Position numbers and translations under genes: made by a program. Below the pieces are notes generated by a model. That model saw only the letters and a list, made by a program, of their open reading frames with translations. It was not told where the DNA came from and made no database searches. Source: Terrimonas pollutisoli (GTDB lineage: Bacteria > Bacteroidota > Bacteroidia > Chitinophagales > Chitinophagaceae). Taken from it: a stretch of 64,000 bases of DNA. Below, piece after piece: positions 44,990-52,491 of the stretch (positions are counted from its first letter, which is position 1; every line of letters begins with the position of its first letter). The stretch is taken from NCBI RefSeq assembly GCF_029360765.1, contig NZ_JARKNA010000017.1:1-64000 (forward strand), given 5' to 3'.

Positions 44990-46837
44990 ATGCAATCATT
45001 GAAATTTTTAAATAAACAGGCCGTGAAAACTTATATCCTGCTGTTAGCAGGCGTGGCAGCCATTGGCATTTCCTGCAACAGGGATTTGCTGGATAAAAAG
45101 CCATTGGACTCCCTGACCGATGACGCCGTTTTTTCCGACGCTACCTTTCTTCAAAACTATGTCTACAATGTATATAATGGCATGAAACCGATATGGCGTC
45201 CCGGCACCGGTGGGTTCGAAGCATTAACAGATGTTGCCGTGTCTCAACCCGAAACCCATGACAGATCTGCCGGTATCCGCCAGTATATTGAGGGAACTAT
45301 CTCTCCTGATAACATTACTGATCTTACCAATATCTGGAATGATGAATACGGGTACATCCGGAAAACCAACGTATTCTTTGAAAAAATAGCCAATTCTCCT
45401 ATCGAAGCTGCTAAGCTTGACCCGATGAAAGGAGAAATGCACTTTTTACGGGCATGGATGTATTTTGAACTAATAAAAACCTATGGCGGCGTGCCCATTA
45501 TCACCAGCAGCTATAAATTGGATGATGGCAATTTTGACGTACCCAGGAATACTTATGCGGAATGCGCCAAATTTATTTTGGATGAACTTGAATTAGCGAC
45601 TGGCCTATTGCAGAGTGTTACTCCAGCCGCCGGCAAAATAACCAAGGCAGCCGCCATCGCATTAAAAGCGAGGGTACTATTGTATATGGCAAGCCCGCTG
45701 AATAACCCCACCAATGACCAGGCCAAATGGCAGGCGGCAGAAGTTGCCACCAAAGCTGTTTTTGACTTAGGATTTACGCTGCATCCTATGCATAACGATC
45801 TCTTTACGCGGCCTGTGAAAACTGATGAAATCATCCTCGGTAAAAGCCATACAGCCGGTACCCGGATACCCGACTGGGGTTTTAACTACGATTATTGGCC
45901 AAGCGGTTTTGATGCCAGGCAACGCCTCATGCCCACACAGACATTTATAAACATGTTTCAATTGACGAACGGACAATATCCATATGAGGCGGATGGAGTA
46001 ACCGTGAATGCGGCATCAGGATATGACCCGCAACAGCCCAATAAAAACAGGGATCCAAGGTATTACAGTAGTATTATTTATCCGGGCGCAGGTCCTTTAA
46101 CTATCAGTGATGGTGCAAAAAGTACGGAAAGGACCTATGAATATTGGGAAGATGCTAACCCCAATCCGGATAATGCCGCGCCTTATATCAACCCCAATAA
46201 GACAGATCCCAAAAACGGGCAGACTCTTTTTGATTTTGGGCGTGATTCAAAGACTTATTGGGTGAAGGGGTTAACGCCTTTTCATTGGAGAGTTCAGACG
46301 GGCTATACATTCAGAAGGCTATTGGATTTTAGCGGACCCCGTGCAAGTTTTGATTATGATTATAACCAGGCTATTTCCTTTTTAAGATTAGCGGAATTTT
46401 ATCTGAACTATGCGGAAATTCAAATCGCCCTGGGCAATGAACCGCTTGCCCGTGAGTATATCAATAAAGTCAGAAGAAGACCATCCGTTAATATGCCGGA
46501 TATTACCAGTACAGGAGCCGACCTGGTAAGAGACTATAGAAACGAAAGAGCAATTGAATTGCACCTGGAAGACCAACGATTCTTTGACCTGATGCGTTGG
46601 AAGGCCGCTCCCGGAAATATTGATATTCCTATCCGCGGATTAACGAGTGTAAAAATGGACTGGACCGGTGCCCAGGCGGGCGATCTGTTAGGTAAATTGT
46701 CTTATACCTACGGTGTTATTGCCGAGGCAGAAGTAAGAAAACCATGGAAGGGCGATTACTATTACTTATTGCCCATTCCACGGGATGAAATTAAAAGAAG
46801 TCATGACGCTATAAAACAAAATCCCGGGTATCAGTAA
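44990..46837 (+). CDS. SusD/RagB-type surface glycan-binding lipoprotein (pair 1)
   Basis: This 615-residue lipoprotein has Cys29 in IGISC and the SusD N-terminus (DLLDKKPLDSLTDDAVF). TPR-like helices (GEMHFLRAWMYFELIKTYGGVPI) follow, then the C-terminal SusD segment with FLRLAEFYLNYAEIQIALGN and RNERAIELHLEDQRFFDLMRWK. SusD acts as a lid over the SusC barrel and delivers glycan to it. It pairs with the SusC encoded 12 bases upstream. A clear terminator follows about 105 bases after the stop, so the pair forms a two-gene unit. The ligand is unknown; alpha-mannosides are proposed from the shared operator. Confidence 0.95.
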   Translation: MQSLKFLNKQAVKTYILLLAGVAAIGISCNRDLLDKKPLDSLTDDAVFSDATFLQNYVYNVYNGMKPIWRPGTGGFEALTDVAVSQPETHDRSAGIRQYIEGTISPDNITDLTNIWNDEYGYIRKTNVFFEKIANSPIEAAKLDPMKGEMHFLRAWMYFELIKTYGGVPIITSSYKLDDGNFDVPRNTYAECAKFILDELELATGLLQSVTPAAGKITKAAAIALKARVLLYMASPLNNPTNDQAKWQAAEVATKAVFDLGFTLHPMHNDLFTRPVKTDEIILGKSHTAGTRIPDWGFNYDYWPSGFDARQRLMPTQTFINMFQLTNGQYPYEADGVTVNAASGYDPQQPNKNRDPRYYSSIIYPGAGPLTISDGAKSTERTYEYWEDANPNPDNAAPYINPNKTDPKNGQTLFDFGRDSKTYWVKGLTPFHWRVQTGYTFRRLLDFSGPRASFDYDYNQAISFLRLAEFYLNYAEIQIALGNEPLAREYINKVRRRPSVNMPDITSTGADLVRDYRNERAIELHLEDQRFFDLMRWKAAPGNIDIPIRGLTSVKMDWTGAQAGDLLGKLSYTYGVIAEAEVRKPWKGDYYYLLPIPRDEIKRSHDAIKQNPGYQ

Positions 46838-47164
46838 TCGAATGTTGTGAAAATCGAAGAAAAAGGCAAAGAATAAAATAAACGTTTCTCATATAAGCAT
46901 TGCAGCAGTTTTTATTAAGCAGTAAGGTACTTTGCAAGTGCCAGTCAGGTGGTTTTTACCACCTGACTTTTTATTTTAAATTGAAATTAATACAGGCTAA
47001 TGCACATCATTAAGAGATACACCGAAAAGCAAAAGAGTATTTTAATCAATAGTCAAAAAATAACTTCCCGGTAAATCAAAATTGAATCAGAATTAGTCAA
47101 AAAAGCAAAAGGTATTCTTGCTTATGAATAGTTGGGCGATCTACTTTTTAACGACCTTGTGTCG
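46838..47164. other. intergenic region after susD 1
   Basis: This 327-base gap contains the terminator at 46943-46972 and otherwise A+T-rich sequence that should hold the promoter of the reductase operon. I saw no match to operator sites A-D and no convincing coding frame. The ATG at 47124 opens only a short, out-of-frame stretch. Confidence 0.45.
46943..46972 (+). terminator. rho-independent terminator of the susC/susD 1 unit
   Basis: AGTCAGGTGGT (46943-46953) and ACCACCTGACT (46958-46968) form a perfect 11-base-pair stem with a four-base loop, followed by a T-rich run (TTTTATTTT). This is a standard intrinsic terminator for plus-strand transcription. Confidence 0.85.
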
Positions 47165-48088
47165 GTGGAGTTTTCAATAAACTTAAATAAAATTGTATTA
47201 GGTACAAGCGCCATTGGCGGTGTTTGGGGAGCTGTTGATCCCCAGGAATCCGTACTCACTATTTTGCATGCACTTGAATCCGGTATAACAAGGATTGATA
47301 CGGCGCCGGCATATGGTAATGCTGAAATATATATTGGCCGGGCTTTAAAAGAGTGGAAGGGCCCCAGGCCTGCAATTAATTCGAAAGTGGGGCGTATGAA
47401 GAGTTTTGCGGCTGATCAGGCTGTATTTAATTACGATAGGCAGGCTATGATTAAGAGTGTAGAGAACTCACTTTTAACAATGGGCATTGAACAACTGGAT
47501 ACTCTTTTTCTGCATGATCCGTTGCACCTGCCGAAAGAAAAGTTTCATTCGGTCTTAGCAAGTTTATTGTATTTGAAAGAAAACGGTTACACAAAAAAAA
47601 TAGGATTGGGTGGTAACCTACCCGATTGGATGGCTCCTCTTTTAGATCCATTTCCTTTCGACGCCCTTATGGAATTTAACAGGCTGAACGCTTGTTGTAC
47701 AGAAGCTATGCAAGACTATTTGCCTTATTGTAACAGGCATCAGATAGATTATTATGTGGCCAGTCCTTTGAATATGGGATTGCTTGGTGTCAATTACGAA
47801 AAGTTCACTGCTGAAAAACCGGAATGGCTGGCAACGAAATATGTTGAAGCTGCGAGGCAGGTAAAACGTATTGCTGATACAAACAGCATTGCACTTTCCA
47901 GTTTGGCACACCGGTTCCTGTTTTCATTTGATTTGCCGTTAAATATTGTGATAGGAGCATCGAACAGGAAGGAATTGGAAGCTACATTGCGCGATCTGGA
48001 CGCAGGTCCATTGCCTGGGAGTTTGGTTCAGGAAATCAGGAATTGTACATTAAGTAAATCAAAAGTTGATGAGTTGCATCGATACTGA
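47165..48088 (+). CDS. aldo/keto reductase, likely aldose 1-dehydrogenase type
   Basis: This enzyme of about 307 residues has the aldo/keto reductase TIM barrel. The catalytic Tyr is in IDTAPAYGNAE, the Lys is in NSKVG and the His is in LFLHDPL. The N-terminus NKIVLGTSAIGGVWG and the overall layout resemble the D-threo-aldose/L-fucose 1-dehydrogenase and pyridoxal dehydrogenase branch. No ATG start exists in frame; GTG 47165 gives a normal family N-terminus, while GTG 47159 and TTG 47132 are alternatives. The next gene overlaps its end, so they are co-translated. With the dehydratase, symporter and mutarotase downstream, it suggests oxidation of a 6-deoxyhexose such as L-fucose. The substrate is inferred. 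Confidence 0.85.
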   Translation: MEFSINLNKIVLGTSAIGGVWGAVDPQESVLTILHALESGITRIDTAPAYGNAEIYIGRALKEWKGPRPAINSKVGRMKSFAADQAVFNYDRQAMIKSVENSLLTMGIEQLDTLFLHDPLHLPKEKFHSVLASLLYLKENGYTKKIGLGGNLPDWMAPLLDPFPFDALMEFNRLNACCTEAMQDYLPYCNRHQIDYYVASPLNMGLLGVNYEKFTAEKPEWLATKYVEAARQVKRIADTNSIALSSLAHRFLFSFDLPLNIVIGASNRKELEATLRDLDAGPLPGSLVQEIRNCTLSKSKVDELHRY

Positions 48089-49241
48089 AATCTTTAATAT
48101 TTCACGGGTAAGTTTACGGGTGCTTGAACCAGTAAAAGTTGTTACACCATTTCAGGATGCCACGATGGGGCCATTTGAATCATTCGGACTGTCAGTGCTT
48201 ACATTAGAGGATGAGGATGGCAACATTGGAGAGTCTCCGGTTTATAGTACGTATACCAATATTCTGGAAACCTGCCTGCTGCCAATTTTATTGTATAATA
48301 AAACTGTTCCTTATCATTTGCTGTACCAGCAGTTGTATTGGTCCATCAGGAATGAAGGGTTTCGCGGGCCTGCATCGGCTTTATTGGGACAGGTTGATCT
48401 GGCACTGCATGACCTGGCCGCCAGGCGATCAAAATTGCCTTTGCATAAGTATTTGAAAGCAACACGTAACGATGTAAGGGTATATGGGAGCGGAGGCGGT
48501 ACCAACTATACACTAAAAAATCTTGAGGAAGAAATCCAAGTGTTCCTGGAGGCGGGGATCGATTGCTATAAAATGAAAGTAGGGAAAGACTTTGGGAAAA
48601 AGATGACCGAGGATGTTGAGCGGGTGAGGTTTGTAAGAAGTCTTTTGGGAAAAGAGGTAAGACTGGCGGTAGATGCCAACCAGATATGGAAGACAAATGA
48701 GGCCTTAAAATTTTTAGACCTTGTTGCCGGTGAGAATATAGCATGGTTTGAAGAACCGCTGCATTCCGCAGATTACGAACAAATAGAACAGTTATGTGAA
48801 CTGTCGCCTGTTAAAATATCGTATGGCGAATCTGAGCGTACCGCTAAAATGTTTCCAACACTGCTGAATATTGGCGTGAAACACCTGCAGCCGGTACCCA
48901 CACATTTGAGTAGTGTGAAAGAGTGGGTGGATGTGAGGGATATGGCCAATAACGCTGCTCTTGATTTTTCATCGGGAGGTTATTCGCTCTATACTGCTTC
49001 TTTGATGGCATCTGCACCTGAGCATTTCCAGGTTGAATATCTCTATTCCATTATGGTTGGATTGGAAACCTATTTTGAAGTCTGTCCGAAACTGGATAGG
49101 GGAAGATTTTTGCTGCCGGAAATTGATGGTTTGCCGATACGTATTGACTGGGAATATTGGACCCGGCAGAACAAAGTGGTAAGATCGCAAACCTGGCACC
49201 GTGAAAATGTGAAAGCATATCTTCCTAATGTAAGCATGTAA
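48069..49241 (+). CDS. enolase-superfamily sugar-acid dehydratase (mandelate racemase group)
   Basis: This 390-residue cytoplasmic enzyme has the capping domain (about 1-135) and the modified TIM barrel of the mandelate racemase/muconate-lactonizing group. The KxK motif is CYKMKVG. Metal ligands are Asp in LAVDANQIW, Glu in WFEEPLH and Glu in YGESE. Such enzymes abstract a proton beside a carboxylate and often dehydrate sugar acids such as L-fuconate or L-rhamnonate. ATG 48069 (TTG 48066 precedes it) overlaps the reductase gene by 20 bases. After an aldose dehydrogenase and lactonase step, this would be the next reaction; no lactonase gene is evident beside it. Confidence 0.86.
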   Translation: MSCIDTEIFNISRVSLRVLEPVKVVTPFQDATMGPFESFGLSVLTLEDEDGNIGESPVYSTYTNILETCLLPILLYNKTVPYHLLYQQLYWSIRNEGFRGPASALLGQVDLALHDLAARRSKLPLHKYLKATRNDVRVYGSGGGTNYTLKNLEEEIQVFLEAGIDCYKMKVGKDFGKKMTEDVERVRFVRSLLGKEVRLAVDANQIWKTNEALKFLDLVAGENIAWFEEPLHSADYEQIEQLCELSPVKISYGESERTAKMFPTLLNIGVKHLQPVPTHLSSVKEWVDVRDMANNAALDFSSGGYSLYTASLMASAPEHFQVEYLYSIMVGLETYFEVCPKLDRGRFLLPEIDGLPIRIDWEYWTRQNKVVRSQTWHRENVKAYLPNVSM

Positions 49242-49260
49242 AAAAACAATAACGATTGCT

Positions 49261-50823
49261 GTGAATTTTTCCCTTAGAACTATCGATTACCTGGTATTGG
49301 TTTCTTACCTCGTAACTTTATTTGTTACCGGTTTTTATTTGAGTAAGAACAAATCCAAAGAGAACAAGGATATGTTCCTGGGAGGTAGATCATTGAAGTG
49401 GTGGCAGATTGGGTTTTCCCTGTTTAGTGCCAATGCGGGGCCCATGATGCTCGTTGGCTTTGCAAGTCTTGGGTTTTCTCAAGGTGTTGTGGGCAGTAAT
49501 TTTGAATGGTTAGCATGGGTGTTTCTGCTGCTGCTGGCCATGTTTTTTTTGCCGCATTATCTTTCTACTAAGATCAGTACAATGCCCCAGTTCTTACAAA
49601 TCCGTTTCGGGCAACGATCGTTTAACTTCCTGGTTATTTACAGTCTGTTCTCCATTTTGTTTGTTTGGCTTGGCAGCGCATTGTATGCCGGAGGATTAAT
49701 TATTTCGCAGATATTCAGGTGGCCCCTTTTAACATCGGTGGTGCTTGTGGCGTTTATCGCCTGTAGTTTTACAGCAATCGGCGGTTTAAAGGCGGTTGTA
49801 CGAACCGGTGTTTTTCAATCTGTCATAATTATTCTGTCATCAATACTGCTCACGTATTTTGCTTTTAAGAAAATAGGAGGACTTTCAAATCTTATTAGTT
49901 CAACACCGGCACACTACTGGAAGTTGTTCAGAAGCTCTGAAGATCCTGAATATTCCTGGGTGGCCATTCTCACCGGCTATCCTGTTGTTGCAATCTATTA
50001 TTGGTGTACCGATCAGACGATCGTACAAAAAGTGCTTGCCGCTAAAAATTTACGGGAAGGTCAGCGCGGTGCAATGTTTATTGCATTCCTGAAGATCCTG
50101 ATGCCATTCATTTTTATTTTTCCAGGTATATTTTGTTACGTGCTTTTCAAAGACATTGCTCAACCAGACAATGCGTATATAACGCTTGTACAGCAATTGA
50201 TGCCGGCCGGTTTGCAGGGGTTATGTATTGCTGCCTTAATTGCAGCATTGATTGATACTGTTTCATCGGGACTCAATTCTTTCAGCACTATTCTTACATT
50301 GGATGTAGTGGCAAAATTCCGTCCGATGGATGCAAATTCGAGCAGGAAGATGGGAAGATGGCTTACTCTGGTGGCCGCAGTTCTTTCTGTTGGAATAGCG
50401 TATTTGTATGCAAATTCAGGCAAAGGTTTTTTTGAATTGAGCCAGGGTTTAGTTTCTATTCTGGCGCCACCATTATCAGTAGTATTCCTTGCAGGTATCA
50501 TGTGGAAAAGAGTGAACAGCACTGCAGCCGAATCGGTATTGTATGGCGGTGGAATAATTTGTCTTGTTGTAGGGGTTTGCCATATACTGAATTACCCCTC
50601 GACAGGTTTCTGGCCGCATTTTCTCCTGCTGTCTGTTTACCTTTTTGTTTTTTTAACCGCCGTTATCATATTAGTAACCTTATTTACAAAGAAGCAGGCA
50701 GGATATGAGCTGCCATCTCCTTTTGAATCACAAAAGCAGGGAGCTAAAAATGCGGGTGCAGTGTGGTTGGGTTGGGCTATTCTTGCTGCAATCATGTTCC
50801 TGCTGTATATATTGTTCAGTTAA
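49261..50823 (+). CDS. sodium:solute symporter, SSS (SGLT-like) family
   Basis: This 520-residue inner-membrane transporter has about 13 to 14 hydrophobic segments. Family stretches include DMFLGGRSLKWWQIGFSLFSANAG and YYWCTDQTIVQKVLAAKN, plus AALIAALIDTVSSGLNSFSTI, where the serines fit the sodium site. It is of the sugar-transporting SGLT type. The start is GTG 49261; no ATG is available in a sensible position. It lies 19 bases after the dehydratase gene and 11 bases before the mutarotase gene. The operon therefore includes uptake, anomer exchange, oxidation and dehydration. The solute is probably the same 6-deoxyhexose, by context only. Confidence 0.92.
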   Translation: MNFSLRTIDYLVLVSYLVTLFVTGFYLSKNKSKENKDMFLGGRSLKWWQIGFSLFSANAGPMMLVGFASLGFSQGVVGSNFEWLAWVFLLLLAMFFLPHYLSTKISTMPQFLQIRFGQRSFNFLVIYSLFSILFVWLGSALYAGGLIISQIFRWPLLTSVVLVAFIACSFTAIGGLKAVVRTGVFQSVIIILSSILLTYFAFKKIGGLSNLISSTPAHYWKLFRSSEDPEYSWVAILTGYPVVAIYYWCTDQTIVQKVLAAKNLREGQRGAMFIAFLKILMPFIFIFPGIFCYVLFKDIAQPDNAYITLVQQLMPAGLQGLCIAALIAALIDTVSSGLNSFSTILTLDVVAKFRPMDANSSRKMGRWLTLVAAVLSVGIAYLYANSGKGFFELSQGLVSILAPPLSVVFLAGIMWKRVNSTAAESVLYGGGIICLVVGVCHILNYPSTGFWPHFLLLSVYLFVFLTAVIILVTLFTKKQAGYELPSPFESQKQGAKNAGAVWLGWAILAAIMFLLYILFS

Positions 50824-50834
50824 AAAAATTTGGT

Positions 50835-51275
50835 ATGAAAAATTTCAGGGCAGCTTCCCTCTTGTTTTTGTTCACTGTGCTAATCATTTTTTTAAGTTGC
50901 AAGAACCAGCAACAAACCAGTACACAAGAGAAAATAGTAGAAAAGGTTTTTGTTGTGAAGATTGTACCAAATGCCGATAGCCTGCAACAATATCTTACTT
51001 ACCACAAACAGGTTTGGCCCCAGGTAGAACAGGGTTTCAAAAAAGCAGGTTACAGGAAGATTGTGTTGTATCAGTTTCATCGCCTGATCGTGATGACAAT
51101 CCAGGTTCCTGAAGGGGCAGATATGGAGGAGATGGGCAAGGTGGCCGAATCGTATGATCCGCGTTGCGCAGAATGGAACAGGCTCATGAATAATTACCAG
51201 GTTGGCGTAGAAGGCACCCAGCCAGGAGTAAAATGGGTAGAAGCCCAACCAATTTATTCTTTTAGCAACCAGTAA
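50835..51275 (+). CDS. L-rhamnose mutarotase-like lipoprotein
   Basis: This 146-residue protein carries a lipoprotein signal with Cys22 in IIFLSC. A RhaM-like domain follows at about 40-140. Family marks are YHKQVWPQVEQGFKKAGY, with the active-site type His, and LYQFHRLIVMTIQV. RhaM enzymes interconvert alpha and beta forms of L-rhamnose and are usually cytoplasmic and about 105 residues long. Here the domain is exported and lipid-anchored, so it would act on free sugar in the periplasm before uptake by the symporter. ATG 50835 gives the lipobox; a longer frame upstream overlaps the symporter gene and is not used. Confidence 0.85.
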   Translation: MKNFRAASLLFLFTVLIIFLSCKNQQQTSTQEKIVEKVFVVKIVPNADSLQQYLTYHKQVWPQVEQGFKKAGYRKIVLYQFHRLIVMTIQVPEGADMEEMGKVAESYDPRCAEWNRLMNNYQVGVEGTQPGVKWVEAQPIYSFSNQ

Positions 51276-51278
51276 ATG

Positions 51279-52145
51279 TCAGGCCTCCGCCTGGTATTGT
51301 TTTAAAAACTCCCTGGGTGATAACTTTTTTACTTCTTTGAAATGCTTGTTAAAGTTGGAGATGTTGTTATACCCGCTATGGTAACAGGCTTCCGTTACAT
51401 TATGATTGCCTTCCAATAATAATTTTGCTGCGTGACCAATGCGCACCTCTTTTACAAATTCAATAAGAGTGCGGTTGGTTTTTGATTTAAAGAAACGACA
51501 GAATGCTGCGGGAGACATTGGGATGATGCCCGATACTTCCTGCAACGTAATATCCCTTTTGAAGTTTTGAAAAATATGATCGAATACCTTGTTGATTTTT
51601 TTTGCTTCATTTGAACTATCCACCGCATTGTAGTAAGGAGAAGAGAGTATTTGTTTGGTATCGGACTGCGCAAGAACATGCAATAGTTGTAACATAAAGG
51701 CGGCTCTTCCCAATCCTGTTTCATGCAGCATCTGTTGCATTATCATTTTGGCCATCCTCATTGTTGCACCGGTAAACAGAATACCCTTTGCCGCATCCGC
51801 AAGAAGTTCGTTTAACTGTATGGCTTCTGGTTTTTCCAACAATTCCTTGCCAAGAAAATCCGGGAAAAAATGAATAACAAATGCTTGTGGCTGTATCAAC
51901 GGGTCAATCGTTTTATAATATTGCCAGCAATGAGGAAGGTAGCTTCCAAGCAATACAAGTTCTGTTCCTTCAAAGTCCTGGATATGGTCACCAATAAAAC
52001 GTTTCCCGCTGCAGTTTTCAATCAATGCGATTTCATAATTGATATGCGATTTTAACGTCGTAAATTTTTTTAATTCCAGGAATTCCGATCTGACCGTAAA
52101 GGATTGATCGGGTGGGAAAGTAAAGTTTTCATAAATATATTGCAT
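51279..52145 (-). CDS. AraC-family transcriptional regulator
   Basis: This 288-residue regulator has an N-terminal cupin-like domain (about 15-105) and a C-terminal AraC double helix-turn-helix at about 185-285 (VSGIIPMSPAAFCRFFKSKT, ACYHSGYNNISNFNKHF). It is a paralogue of the AraC protein at 10878-11759. ATG 52145 is preferred to TTG 52211. It converges on the mutarotase gene, with only three bases between the stops, and diverges from susC 2. It may control the 6-deoxyhexose operon or susC/susD 2. Operator site D in the divergent region could also bring it under GntR control. Confidence 0.9.
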   Translation of the reverse strand: MQYIYENFTFPPDQSFTVRSEFLELKKFTTLKSHINYEIALIENCSGKRFIGDHIQDFEGTELVLLGSYLPHCWQYYKTIDPLIQPQAFVIHFFPDFLGKELLEKPEAIQLNELLADAAKGILFTGATMRMAKMIMQQMLHETGLGRAAFMLQLLHVLAQSDTKQILSSPYYNAVDSSNEAKKINKVFDHIFQNFKRDITLQEVSGIIPMSPAAFCRFFKSKTNRTLIEFVKEVRIGHAAKLLLEGNHNVTEACYHSGYNNISNFNKHFKEVKKLSPREFLKQYQAEA

Positions 52146-52491
52146 AGTATGGCAGCGTTTGTTTGGAGCAAATAAAATTACAAAAAAGCTTTGTATATGC
52201 AGGATGCGCAAAACCTGAGATGTAATCCACCTGTCGCAATCTGTTAACCAGCGGTTCTGATTTTTTTTACACGATGCATATATTTTTTAACTGCTGAAAC
52301 TTAAACAAATTTGAGTATCAGCATTCACGACATTCCTTTGCGGGTAAAAACTGTATCCCATTTGTACGTATATACATATAGACAATTTTGGAGCGATGTA
52401 GCTGCCTGCAAATAAAACATCACAAGCAGTCAAATTATAGGTTGTTAAGGGCTTTAACAAGTCGGAGATTTATTTCCTAAAATGTTATAGA
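52146..52491. other. divergent control region before susC 2
   Basis: The 346-base gap holds operator site D. TTTG at 52361-52364 and CAATTTTG at 52383-52390, 18 bases apart, are close to the Bacteroidota -33/-7 promoter pattern reading toward susC 2, although the -7 box starts CA instead of TA. Site D lies between and over these boxes, as expected for a repressor. No gene was seen. Confidence 0.45.
52366..52385. promoter_or_regulatory. candidate GntR/UTRA operator, site D
   Basis: ACGTATATACATATAGACAA matches site C at 18 of 20 positions and contains GTATATAC. It lies about 105 bases before susC 2 and overlaps a promoter-like TTTG/CAATTTTG pair. Confidence 0.66.
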
